Origin: Flectonema sp. DT1601
Taxonomy: Eukaryota > Euglenozoa > Diplonemea > Diplonemida > Diplonemidae
Reading direction: 5' to 3'
DNA: 64,000 bases
NCBI GenBank assembly: GCA_964019425.1
Contig: OZ025841.1
Coordinates: 124,001 to 188,000, forward strand
Shown piece after piece: positions 1-9,111 of this stretch (the first letter of the stretch is position 1; every line of letters begins with the position of its first letter). A program made the translations under genes and the position numbers. The notes under the pieces are model-generated. The model made no database searches. It saw nothing but the letters and a program-made list of their open reading frames with translations, and was not told where the DNA came from.

Positions 1-525
1 TCTTTCGACAACAGTCTTTGTCTTTTCGTAAAGTGCCTGAACCTTCTCAAGATCCTTTAATACCAATTCGTGATTGATGAGGTCAATGTCACGTGCTGGG
101 TCAACGTTTCCTTCAACGTGAGTGATGTCTTCGGAGTCGAAGCATCTGCACATGTGGAAGATGGCGTCACAAGCAGCAATGTGAGACAAGAAGGCGTTTC
201 CTAAACCTTCACCATCAGCGGCACCCTTTACAAGTCCAGCGATGTCCATGATTGTCAAGTCAGCACGTACTGCTGATGGAGGCTTCCAGTGAGCAACCAG
301 TTCATCAAATCTGGTGTCAGGAACTTCAACCTTCGCGACATTCGGGTCGATAGTACAAAACGGAAAGTTCTCTGCCGGGATGGAACTCTTTGTAATAACG
401 TTAAAGAAGGTACTTTTACCAACGTTTGGAAGACCAACAATACCTATTCTTAAACTGGTACCAGGTCTGCTAAGAAGCATCGTCTTCTTTACCTCCTCGG
501 TAGCTCCCTTCTTTTTGCCCGGCAT
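1..525 (-). CDS. OLA1: Obg-like ATPase OLA1/YchF, 5' part only
   Basis: The first 175 residues of OLA1/YchF, a ribosome-associated P-loop ATPase of the TRAFAC class. The visible part starts MPGKKKG and runs into the P-loop GLPNVGKST at about residues 32-40. It then shows the family block [10 protein letters not shown], the DIAGLVKGA switch II region and [11 protein letters not shown], all typical of OLA1 orthologues. No stop or intron occurs before the window edge, which cuts off the rest (the NxxE specificity motif, coiled coil and TGS domain). The start is the ATG at 525; it lines up with the usual OLA1 N terminus. A splice acceptor (CTACAACACCAG) lies 18 nt upstream with no candidate upstream exon, as for the other genes here. 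Identification is secure; catalytic detail beyond the P-loop cannot be checked. Confidence 0.95.
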   Translation of the reverse strand, partial: MPGKKKGATEEVKKTMLLSRPGTSLRIGIVGLPNVGKSTFFNVITKSSIPAENFPFCTIDPNVAKVEVPDTRFDELVAHWKPPSAVRADLTIMDIAGLVKGAADGEGLGNAFLSHIAACDAIFHMCRCFDSEDITHVEGNVDPARDIDLINHELVLKDLEKVQALYEKTKTVVER

Positions 526-1720
526 TTTATGTTTTTGATGAGTCTGGTGTTGTAGAAGAGACAATAATAGATTATTAGTGTAGAATGCTCTAGTGTCTCA
601 CTAGTGAGAATGGTTGCAATACGTTCAATCATTAACGATACCGTCGTGATGTGAGTGGTCAGGACCCACCTGTGAAGAAATTATTTAAATCACACCAAGT
701 CAGAACATAGCTCTGTCGGCTCAAACATATTACATTCAGGTTCTGTCGTTCAGAAAAGTGAACGGAAAAAAAACCAAAATCGGGGTAAATAGAAAATTGA
801 AAAACAGTACTCGTCAGTGTAAACAACAACTCAACTTTCTGTTGTGATATCGCAAGTGTGTCGCGAAGAGACAGTGCTGTGGGGTTGCAGGGGTTTCAGT
901 TAAGATCAGCAAAGAATGAATTCATGTGACTATTTTGGTTGGAAACCCCTTCAGAGATGCCATTTCTTTATGTCTTCTTAATTTCTTTTTGCCCAACCAC
1001 AAAGTATAAATCAGAGGGAAAAGAAATATGTTGTTGAACAGAATCATTTTTTTTTTCTACAGTAGATTTTTTTTTTTTTTTTTTAAATTAAGGTGTATAA
1101 TTGTTTCCAATAAATTAATAAGATTTCACCACAAGTAACGATCAACTGCTTGACTACACAGCCGCGATACCGATAAGGTGTTCTATAACAATAAGTAACA
1201 TAGGTGGAAGTGGCCTTTGATGAGGGTGATTTACAAAAAATACACCAACTCTTTCAACAATTTTTTTGGAAACAAAAAAACTACTAATAAAGTATACGAA
1301 AGTAACGAAGGTAAATCTAGCTTATTTATTTGCGAAGCCTAGGAAGCCAAAAATTCAGGAAAAGCTCAACAGGGTACTCAGTTAGATTGCTACCAGCCAA
1401 CCGTGACACTCTCACAGACGATAAGAGACGTAGAATCTGAAACAAATGACTACCTAAACCCACCGTCGGAGCGTTGGAGACGGCTGATAACGCTAATTTT
1501 CATTAAAGAGGGAGAAAACACCACATTAGATCAGAAAAATAAGAAATAAAGGAAAAAGCTCGAAAAGAGTAGAGTTGAGAAGTGCGTAACAAGAATAACA
1601 ATACCATAGAAGAGAAATGAGTGTAAACTACGAGAACAAATAATTAATTGCTAACCTTGATTGGAAATCACGGTTTGCCAAAATTATTTTTGCTTCTCTT
1701 TGCTTACAAAAAAAAAAAAA

Positions 1721-1850
1721 AACCATCAGATAAACCTTATATTCGTTGATCGCAGACAGTAGTGCCAAATTAAAATAGACGACACGAGATCATAATAAAT
1801 AACGGTTCTTAATGTAATGGTTTTGTTCTCCGACTTCGTTGGGTGGAAAA
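1721..1850 (+). repeat. Dispersed TIR/hairpin repeat, copy 1
   Basis: Starts AACCATCAGATAAACC and carries the internal block TTGATCGCAGACAG, shared exactly with copy 4. It ends with TAACGGTTCTTAATG, then TTCTCCGACTTCGTTGGGTG and an A-rich run. The two ends are related as loose inverted repeats (ACCATCAGAT against ATnTGAATnGTTT). The copy is decayed compared with copies 3 and 4. No coding capacity. Confidence 0.6.
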
Positions 1851-2219
1851 TAAAATAAAATGAAGTCACCCAAATGATATAGATGACTGGTCCAAGACGA
1901 TGATAAAAAAAATCTTTTTTTACAAGTCGGCGATGAACGAAACTTGTTGATTTTGTTCTCGCCAGTGTGAATAAACCAATTACTGAAAAACAGAGTTTTA
2001 GAGATGTGCTGCCAACCAAAAAAAATAAATAATATAAACAATAAAATAAAATAAAATAAAAAGGAGAGATAAAACACTACCTTGATAAAGAGCAGTACCG
2101 ATGGGGGAAGACGGAAACGGGATTATTTGTTTTTTGTTTTTGCAAGATAATTAAAAAAAAAAAAAAATAAATAAAAAAAAACCTAAATTTTTCAATTAAC
2201 AAAAAAAAAAAAAAAAAGG

Positions 2220-2345
2220 TTGCCCAGTAATTTGCATCCGGGACTAGAAGCGGAAGTTCCTCTCGTACTACTCCGTATTGCTGTCGACATACACCGCCCC
2301 GAGGGACGATCTTTATTTGATGCCATGTATGAATCTACGACTAAT
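2220..2345 (-). rRNA. Candidate LSU rRNA fragment with sarcin-ricin loop
   Basis: The minus strand reads AGTACGAGAGGAAC at 2269-2256, an exact match to the universally conserved sarcin-ricin loop of large-subunit rRNA. It is preceded by AGCAATACGGAGT, resembling the CGCAATAGTAA-type sequence just 5' of the loop. The patch is clearly richer in G+C than its surroundings. Further out the similarity is weak, so this could be a divergent or decayed fragment, or chance. An open frame on the plus strand (about 67 codons) overlaps it but is not recognisable. Confidence 0.45.
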
Positions 2346-2579
2346 TTGGATAACACAATTTCTCCAACTAAACCGGAAAAAAAATATTATCCCCACACGG
2401 GTCTTCACTACCTACTCCAGTGAGGACTGAGAAGCGGCAATGTCAGAAAGTAACAGAAAAAAGTAAGACAAAAAAAAACCATTAATAACGTTACCTGGTT
2501 TTTCTGCACTACTCGATACGGTAATTAAATCGGGTTTTTTTTTTTTTTTTTTCTTCCTTCTTCCAGATATAGTCCACAG

Positions 2580-2688
2580 GGTATTCAGACAGGCCATTAT
2601 GTCTTGTTCGTACCACCAATAATAAATACACGGCTTTTAATCTGAATAGTTTCTTCTCGGGCTTTTCATCGGTGCAAAAAAAAAAAAA
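2580..2688 (+). repeat. Dispersed TIR/hairpin repeat, copy 2
   Basis: Begins GGTATTCAGACAGGCC and ends AAATACACGGCTTTTAATC, TGAATAGTTTCTTCTC and CATCGGTGC followed by a run of A. The right half matches copy 4 closely; the left half is shortened. It sits just past the 3' end of the channel gene. Confidence 0.65.
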
Positions 2689-2716
2689 CAGTTTTTTGAA
2701 GCAAACCTCGGCCACA

Positions 2717-5700
2717 TCACTCCTTGCTATCATCAACGAATGATTTGTTAAATCCATCTGTACTCGTACTCATAAATGAGGTTAATTTTGAACTGGCTAC
2801 TGATTTTCGTGCGTCACGCTTCATGCTTAGCCCAAGTAAAAATGAAAATTTCTTACTTAAACTGCCCTTCATATTCCTATTCTCCGAAGTCGTTGAAATA
2901 AATGTCTGAAATCGTCTAATCGAGGCATCACGTTTTAGATTTTTAGAACTCTTATGTGGTGAAAGCAAAAAACTTTTATTAAAGCTTTTGCTACTAGTTC
3001 CGCTGAGTAAGCGAGGCAGTTCACATTCATCATCCATTCCTCCTCCCATTACAGCTGTAGTGACGACTGATGTCCTGCGAGCACAGTGTGCCATTCGGGT
3101 TTCTGCTGCAAGCAAAACAGGAGCTAGTCGTCTTGTGTGGTTTTCACACGCCGTTAGGAATGCTGCTGCTCGAATACTGTAAACAGATACTACGTCAATA
3201 CTCGTTGCTGTTATTGGACTCGGCATGTCATATACGATTGGCATCTCTCCAAAGAAATCACCGTTGTGAATAGTTTCAGATATTTCTGGATACTTAACTC
3301 GGACATTCCCACCAACAATTATAAAAAAATGTTCACCTGGTTCACCGTACTCAATTATCATGGTGTTTGGCATATATATCTGAAGCCTTAAATTAGAAAC
3401 AAAATCGAACATAAATTCCGCACATTGACAATGCGCGGATAACCAAGGCAGTTGTTTAACAACGTGCATGTTGAGATGAAATAGGAATTCATAGCGGAGT
3501 TCTTCTGGTAGGGTCCAAGACGATACTAGTCCGTGGCTCTCCTGAGTATCGAATAAATAATCATACTGTGCTGTTGTATATGTTCTGGAAGTGTTCCACA
3601 GCATTCTAATATAGCTAAGCACCTCATCTATGAAAGAGTGAGGTACTTTATGTCCTGTGAAATATTCTTTTACGTTTTGTACCAGTTCTTCGTACTCCTT
3701 CTTACTTGGATTTAATGATAACAACAAAGCATGTGAATACGCAATAATAGTGGTCCACGCAATTAGACCAACTGACTGTGATAATAATACTATAGCGTAC
3801 TGCGCGTCTGTGACAGGCCAACGACATGCGTATCCAACAACCGCTCTGGTTGTCCAGTCTATGCAAGCTATAAGTCTAAAGAACGGTGATGCATCTCTCA
3901 ACTCTGGCCATTTTAAGAAATCGACAGCTTGCTCAGCATCTTCATATTTGAATATAACATAATGGAATGCACTTGATAATAGTATTAAAGCAATACTCCA
4001 GACCAGGAGATACTTTCCAATCTGAACGAAGATCGGATTTACACCAGCAAAGAAATCGTCTTGGCAGTTGCTGAATACTTTAACGAATGAAAGTAAACCG
4101 ATCAGTCTATTTAATCTCCATCTGGGCTCGAATAGTTGAACTTGATCAACGATGCACGCTAATATTTCTAAAGGAAAACAACTCATCACAATTATTATTA
4201 TTGGACGATATTGTTTAAGTAGACGTTTCAATCCATTATTTGCAGTTGGATCATCACTTTTTTCAGTTATCGATTTGTATTCTAAATACACACAGGGATA
4301 TACTACTAAGTCAGCAACCCATTGTAGAACTGCAAAATGGATCGTATAATCTAAGTAATATCCAACAAAGAGTGGAACTACCAATGAATTTTGCAAAATG
4401 ACAAGCAAACGTAAAATCGACCAGATTGCTCGAAACTGTGCGAGCCATTCCTGTAGCAGGTCGAGTTCTTCTTGTTCAGGTGTGCAGTACTTCTTCTTAT
4501 TTCTACACGTCACTACTACTTCAAGCTCAGAAAGCCGTCCTTGACGATTCTCTTCTTCTCTGAGAATAGAACGAAGTAACATCTTTATACGACGAGCATT
4601 CCAAGAGATGTCATCAGGACATGGGAAGAATCCACTGTGAGCGTCAGTTAATCGAAATAACAGTTTTCCATATTTAAAAGTGTCTTCTTGATCGCTTACG
4701 TGAACAATAACTTTTCTGTTTCTCATTAACTCACCGACTTCTACGGCACATGAAATCTCAATACAAAGTCTTTTGATCATCCAGTCGGCAAGTTCTTTTG
4801 ATGAGAAGCACCCTTCGTAACGACTGTTGCCAATTATTACTTTTTTTGATAATTTATTAGTTGAGAAGACGAAGAAGTCTGTCCAAGCGAGGAATTCAGT
4901 TTCTAAATCTTCGGCAGATAGCATTGCAGCATCCTCTTCAATAACAGGATTTCTAATACTATTCGTAAAAAGACCTTTTCCGTCAACATCTCCTTGAGTT
5001 AGACTTTCGTTTGATTTCTTTACGTTTATTGGTTGCCTGTCGAAGGAAAGTTCAAAAAGCCAATCTTTTTTCCAGACTCCACTTATGTGATTGTGAAAGC
5101 ATCGAAGGTGGTGGTCTTCCTGGTTTGTCTTGACGAGTGTGGCAATGTCACATGCTGCTTGTTTCCAATCCTCATCTTGAATACTTTTCCAAACAGAAGT
5201 ATAACCGCGTAACTTAGTACTACGAAGAACACAATACGTTACTGGAATTTCGTCGCGTTCAGTAGCTTCGCTGTCGTCGTCGGTCTTACCAATCCCAAAG
5301 AGGTCTCGTGGTTGGTCAACTACCCAGCAAGGCATCTTAACGTAACGGTTTATCATCCCTTCATCATCTATTTCAGTAGTCTCTTCGCATAACAAACCAG
5401 CTTTTACTGAAAGTGCGAACTGTGCCATTGCCAGAGCTCGATCTCGTGCCTCAGAGAATGCGACATCCGAAAGTATGTTTGTCGATTTTATTTTACCGCA
5501 GCGGGCAGCTCCTTCAGTGATGGCCATCGCCCATCTGAATGTACCAGCGTTTCTCATTTCAATATCTCGTAAGACTAGGTGAATATCTAATAAAGACACT
5601 AATGATGTTTGTCTTGACTTTGGCCAGTAAACAACACATTCGGAATTTCCAGCCCACTCCCAAAACGTATGTAGCTTTTGACTTACTAGTTTAATCTTCT

Positions 5701-6592
5701 CAAATATCATGGCGTGGATCTTCGCAACATTTGTACAACACGATGAACTATTAATACTTCTGTATTGAATATGAAATCCTACGAACAGCATCGTTTCCTT
5801 TTTCCAGTTTTGAATTAGAGTTTCTTTAACTACTCCCCATTTTCCTTTATCTGCTACCTTTTCTTTCTTCGCCTGCGAAACAAGAGTCTGGAATAGGTTT
5901 TGATTAATTTCCGCCTTCATAAATGATTTTTGCTCTGACGAAACAGATACTTGCGGTACGTTTGTAGGACAAAGGTTATTTCTATTATTTCCATTAGGGG
6001 TCAGAAGGGTCTTGTACGAAGCACTGGATTGAGGAGGTGGAGCCTCAATGCACACTGATGGTTGTGATTGTAAACTAAATGTATTTTGCGTCTCTTCTCT
6101 CATCAACCTCCTCGTTGCTTTGGGAGAAAGAGGATTTGGTCTTCTGCTATCCGACTCTGAGCTTTCTTCATTAGTTTCGAAAATATTAGAAAACGGTCCT
6201 CCGTTATTGTTGGCATTGCTGTTTATTTTCCTCGTGCTCGCGTGATGTCTAAGACGAGAACGGTCAGTGTTTAAAACTGAGTTTGGAATACATTTGTTTT
6301 GATCAGCTAATTGTGTCATCGCAAATGAGATTTCAATAAACAACTCTGACAGTTCAAAAAACTTTGAATAGCCTGGAAATGAGTTGATTTGTGTGCTTCC
6401 AATTTCACGTCTGATGAAATCTGTGGCTTCTTCAAGTGGTTCAGTGATGTAGATTCGGAATAGTCGTGAGAATACAAGAGAATAAATTAATGACAAAACT
6501 ATCCCAACACACACTCTAATAATCACGTGAGGTATGACCGCAACCACTACAGACGCTATCACCTGCATCACAAATACTAATGGTGATAACAT
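2717..6592 (-). CDS. Cyclic-nucleotide-gated-channel-like protein with DEP and cyclase-like domains
   Basis: A 1291-residue single-exon protein. Residues 1-50 hold hydrophobic membrane segments, followed by a low-complexity stretch to about 240. Residues 265-395 resemble a class III nucleotide cyclase homology domain (FRWAMAITEGAARCGKI then LSDVAFSEARDRALAMA). It lacks the usual metal-binding aspartates, so it is probably not catalytic. Residues 580-655 fit a DEP domain (YEGCFSSKELADWMIKR, FKYGKLLFRL). Residues 720-960 hold several membrane helices with a pore-like TTRAVVGYA between the last two. A C-linker (LPEELRYEFLFHL) leads to a cyclic-nucleotide-binding fold at 1060-1150. There the phosphate cassette GDFFGEMPIVYDMPSPITAT keeps the FGE but has Pro-Ile where the phosphate-contacting Arg is usual. 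The family opens cation channels on cNMP binding; the ligand response here is uncertain. Serine/lysine-rich tail. Confidence 0.8.
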   Translation of the reverse strand: MLSPLVFVMQVIASVVVAVIPHVIIRVCVGIVLSLIYSLVFSRLFRIYITEPLEEATDFIRREIGSTQINSFPGYSKFFELSELFIEISFAMTQLADQNKCIPNSVLNTDRSRLRHHASTRKINSNANNNGGPFSNIFETNEESSESDSRRPNPLSPKATRRLMREETQNTFSLQSQPSVCIEAPPPQSSASYKTLLTPNGNNRNNLCPTNVPQVSVSSEQKSFMKAEINQNLFQTLVSQAKKEKVADKGKWGVVKETLIQNWKKETMLFVGFHIQYRSINSSSCCTNVAKIHAMIFEKIKLVSQKLHTFWEWAGNSECVVYWPKSRQTSLVSLLDIHLVLRDIEMRNAGTFRWAMAITEGAARCGKIKSTNILSDVAFSEARDRALAMAQFALSVKAGLLCEETTEIDDEGMINRYVKMPCWVVDQPRDLFGIGKTDDDSEATERDEIPVTYCVLRSTKLRGYTSVWKSIQDEDWKQAACDIATLVKTNQEDHHLRCFHNHISGVWKKDWLFELSFDRQPINVKKSNESLTQGDVDGKGLFTNSIRNPVIEEDAAMLSAEDLETEFLAWTDFFVFSTNKLSKKVIIGNSRYEGCFSSKELADWMIKRLCIEISCAVEVGELMRNRKVIVHVSDQEDTFKYGKLLFRLTDAHSGFFPCPDDISWNARRIKMLLRSILREEENRQGRLSELEVVVTCRNKKKYCTPEQEELDLLQEWLAQFRAIWSILRLLVILQNSLVVPLFVGYYLDYTIHFAVLQWVADLVVYPCVYLEYKSITEKSDDPTANNGLKRLLKQYRPIIIIVMSCFPLEILACIVDQVQLFEPRWRLNRLIGLLSFVKVFSNCQDDFFAGVNPIFVQIGKYLLVWSIALILLSSAFHYVIFKYEDAEQAVDFLKWPELRDASPFFRLIACIDWTTRAVVGYACRWPVTDAQYAIVLLSQSVGLIAWTTIIAYSHALLLSLNPSKKEYEELVQNVKEYFTGHKVPHSFIDEVLSYIRMLWNTSRTYTTAQYDYLFDTQESHGLVSSWTLPEELRYEFLFHLNMHVVKQLPWLSAHCQCAEFMFDFVSNLRLQIYMPNTMIIEYGEPGEHFFIIVGGNVRVKYPEISETIHNGDFFGEMPIVYDMPSPITATSIDVVSVYSIRAAAFLTACENHTRRLAPVLLAAETRMAHCARRTSVVTTAVMGGGMDDECELPRLLSGTSSKSFNKSFLLSPHKSSKNLKRDASIRRFQTFISTTSENRNMKGSLSKKFSFLLGLSMKRDARKSVASSKLTSFMSTSTDGFNKSFVDDSKE

Positions 6593-6669
6593 CCATAGTC
6601 CCCTTTCTCGACCCTCCTCTAGCTCCCCTACTTCAGTTTCTATAAATTCGGTTTCCGTTTTTGTATTTT

Positions 6670-6685
6670 AGGGCCTCAAGGCCCT
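6670..6685 (-). other. Perfect hairpin in the channel gene's 5' leader
   Basis: AGGGCC-TTGA-GGCCCT on the minus strand: a six-base-pair G+C stem with a four-base loop in an AT-rich region. It lies about 80 nt upstream of the start codon and just downstream of the inferred splice acceptor, so it would be part of the mRNA leader. Confidence 0.5.
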
Positions 6686-7159
6686 CGCCCTGCTGTTTGG
6701 AGAGAAAATATATTTAAAAAAAAAAGAAATCACCAACAAACTTTTCTACTTTAGACAGTTCTTCCCTACCTGATTCTACCAATATCCTACATGCTGGCCG
6801 TGTTGCTGATCGTAAAGGGTAGTGTAGTGGTGATAATTGCAAAAAAAGAAATTTAAAAGAACCGAAAAAAAAAAAAATATATATATATAATCAGACCAAA
6901 CGAAAAAAACTGATTTTACGCAGGTGTGCCGAGTATCCAACAGCACAGACAAGAAGAGAACAAAAAAAATAGAACGATAGTTATTACACCACATGAAAAA
7001 AAAACAAAAAGAGAGATTTACGTATTTTCGCAAAACTCATGTTGAACTAAGAAAGACTTAACTTCGTAAGGATAGGTACGGATGTATGGCATATACTATG
7101 CTTTAATTAATTAATTTATTCGAATGTGTTGCTTTTTTTTTTCCCCTGACTGATTGTTT

Positions 7160-7290
7160 TTTTTTATACCGACGTAGTCGGAGAACAAACTATTCAGATT
7201 GAAAGCCGTATGGTCATGATTTTTTTTTTTTTCGGAATTTTTTTTTGTCTTACGTTCAACGAAATATAAGGCTAATCTGAATGGTTTTTT
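7160..7290 (-). repeat. Dispersed TIR/hairpin repeat, copy 3 (inverted)
   Basis: Reverse complement of the family. On the plus strand it reads ATACCGACGTAGTCGGAGAA, AACTATTCAGATTGAAAGCC, then ACGAAATATAAGGCT and AATCTGAATGGTTTTTT. Both ends and the CCGAC/GTCGG hairpin are present, so it looks close to full length. Confidence 0.65.
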
Positions 7291-7392
7291 TCTCTCCTTT
7301 TTTTCCTTTTCATTAAAAAGGCCATTCGAAATTAGTATAACCCCGTGTTCGTAGTAAAAGTATAACGTCAACCCTAAACAGAATAAAACTGT

Positions 7393-8892
7393 TTATAGGG
7401 ATATGGGAGCAGTTGTTGGTGAAGCTGTTGGAGCAATCGTCACTGCTTGAATTATTGTTGAGTTAGTTCTTTTCACAGCAAAGAATAAAACCGTATTTAG
7501 AAGTAACAATCCAATCATGAACCACCATCTAAGATTGTGAAACGATGCTTTTAATATACGGGGACCTCTGTTGTCTCTTTCACACGTATCCATCAGAGAA
7601 TGAGTATAGCGACGGAGAACCCATAGACTACTAACTTTTTCGGCCATAGCAGTGGTTCTGGCATCAGGTGGTGAGTCTTCCAATAATTCCAAACTACTAT
7701 TCCAACGTCTAGTAATCTCCCACTGAATGTGAGCTAAGATCTCAACGTGACCGGTCACATGTCCTTGAATCTTAAATCCAAAGAATGTTATAGAAATAAT
7801 AAAAAGAGTACCCGCAGCTATCAGACTAAAACACCCAGACGCGAAAAAGTCGATTGCAAGACTCTCAAACAAATGTCTGATTATTAGGAGGCTTGAACAA
7901 GCAACAATCGCAACACAAGACAACGCAAACGTTGGATCCAATACTTCAGATAACGCATTCGGTTCGATAATATGAGCCAATAGGAATGATCTGACAACGT
8001 ACCAAACTTGCATATTCTGCTTTGTGTGTAATACAAAGTATGGCAATCTATGTTTAGCAGCTCTCTGCTTTATTAACATGCAAGTGAATTTTTTCATTAC
8101 TAAATATTGATGGTGATATGAATATATAATCAAACTTAACAACGAATAAAACAAAAACAACGACAAGCAAAGTTGCAAAGTCGCGCACCAATAACAACCA
8201 CGTGCTATGTTACTAATCCCTTGTGATTCAGTTACTTCATTGAACAGAAGTCTGAGTAGCACTACCTGACCTCCTGAAATTCCAGCACCTGCTAAAAGAC
8301 ACTTACTATACGACGATTTGTTTTGTATATTTGGAATCCCTTTGAAGATTGGAGTCCGTTGCGATGGTTGAAATGGACAACAAAGTAGTTTCTTTATAAG
8401 TTGAGCTGCAGTCTGAAATACTTCACTTGTATGTGGTTCAACAACTGATGGATCTAATTTCGTTTCCAAATCAATCATTTGCTGAGACTGTAATTCAGCA
8501 AGCAAATCATCGTCAACACACATCACTGATGAGTTGGATACAACTCCGCTAATATGATTCCACTTTTTATTAAGTTTATTCAACATTGCTTTGTTAATAG
8601 ATAACCATATAAGTAGAAGGGTTTGAAGACCTATTGGAGCGTAAGCATCAGTTTTATTGACTCCTATCTTTGATCCGTTTGTCGCAGGTGTTAAGTGATA
8701 AAGTAACACAACAACAAGTGCCAGTATGGTAGTTATCGTTAAAACAGTCTTACAAGTCAAAACAAAAATCTTCTCAGGTTTATATTGAGAATTGCTTCTA
8801 CCAAATGGAAGGTTACTAAAGACAGCTCCAATACCACTGTCCGCGATACTCATTGTCCTGCCTTCTCCCTCAAGCAGGCTGTCTGTTTCCAT
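7393..8892 (-). CDS. Polytopic membrane protein, possibly PHTF/gustatory-receptor-like 7TM
   Basis: A 499-residue single-exon protein with six or seven hydrophobic helices, among them ones near residues 45-68, 85-100, 230-260, 325-350, 352-378 and 463-482. The N terminus is polar and probably cytoplasmic. VWYVVRSFL, followed by two helices and a long loop before a last helix, resembles from memory the C-terminal half of PHTF proteins (VWYALRSYL). These have been linked to the insect gustatory-receptor/7TM channel superfamily. The similarity is short, and another orphan transporter or receptor family is possible. The start is the ATG at 8892, with an acceptor (TATCAAAACAG) 29 nt upstream. It lies 219 nt beyond the 3' end of the EF-hand/WD40 gene in the direction of transcription. 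Confidence 0.75.
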   Translation of the reverse strand: METDSLLEGEGRTMSIADSGIGAVFSNLPFGRSNSQYKPEKIFVLTCKTVLTITTILALVVVLLYHLTPATNGSKIGVNKTDAYAPIGLQTLLLIWLSINKAMLNKLNKKWNHISGVVSNSSVMCVDDDLLAELQSQQMIDLETKLDPSVVEPHTSEVFQTAAQLIKKLLCCPFQPSQRTPIFKGIPNIQNKSSYSKCLLAGAGISGGQVVLLRLLFNEVTESQGISNIARGCYWCATLQLCLSLFLFYSLLSLIIYSYHHQYLVMKKFTCMLIKQRAAKHRLPYFVLHTKQNMQVWYVVRSFLLAHIIEPNALSEVLDPTFALSCVAIVACSSLLIIRHLFESLAIDFFASGCFSLIAAGTLFIISITFFGFKIQGHVTGHVEILAHIQWEITRRWNSSLELLEDSPPDARTTAMAEKVSSLWVLRRYTHSLMDTCERDNRGPRILKASFHNLRWWFMIGLLLLNTVLFFAVKRTNSTIIQAVTIAPTASPTTAPISL

Positions 8893-9111
8893 TTTCTTTT
8901 GTAAAGTGTTGGTCCCCTCCCCTGTTTTGATAAATAAATTAATATCTTCTTAGAAATTAATACAAAAACACTCAACTATTTCTATAAACTCTCAAAACTT
9001 ATAAAACACACACGCGGTAGTGAAGTTCATTACAAAGATGAGATTTAAAAAGTATAAATAAAACCACACTACTGACAAATACTTCCTAGAAAGGAAGACT
9101 GATGTAGCAAC

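Larger units (their letters stand above)
526..2716. other. 2.2-kb spacer between OLA1 and the channel gene
   Basis: No convincing protein-coding exon. It contains A/T homopolymers, two copies of a dispersed hairpin-bearing repeat (1721-1850 and 2580-2688) and a G+C-richer patch at 2220-2345 that resembles an LSU rRNA segment on the minus strand. The 543 side carries the OLA1 splice acceptor. Confidence 0.6.
6593..7392. other. 0.8-kb spacer between channel and polytopic membrane gene
   Basis: No coding sequence. The first 100 nt are the probable 5' leader of the channel gene, bounded by the acceptor CTCTCCAAACAG (exon start about 6692). The rest is AT-rich and holds repeat copy 3 at 7160-7290. 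Confidence 0.55.

Noticed and set aside
2220-2423. 67-codon plus-strand frame as a protein exon
   Set aside because: No recognisable family, would be the only plus-strand gene, starts at TTG, and overlaps an LSU-rRNA-like match on the other strand.
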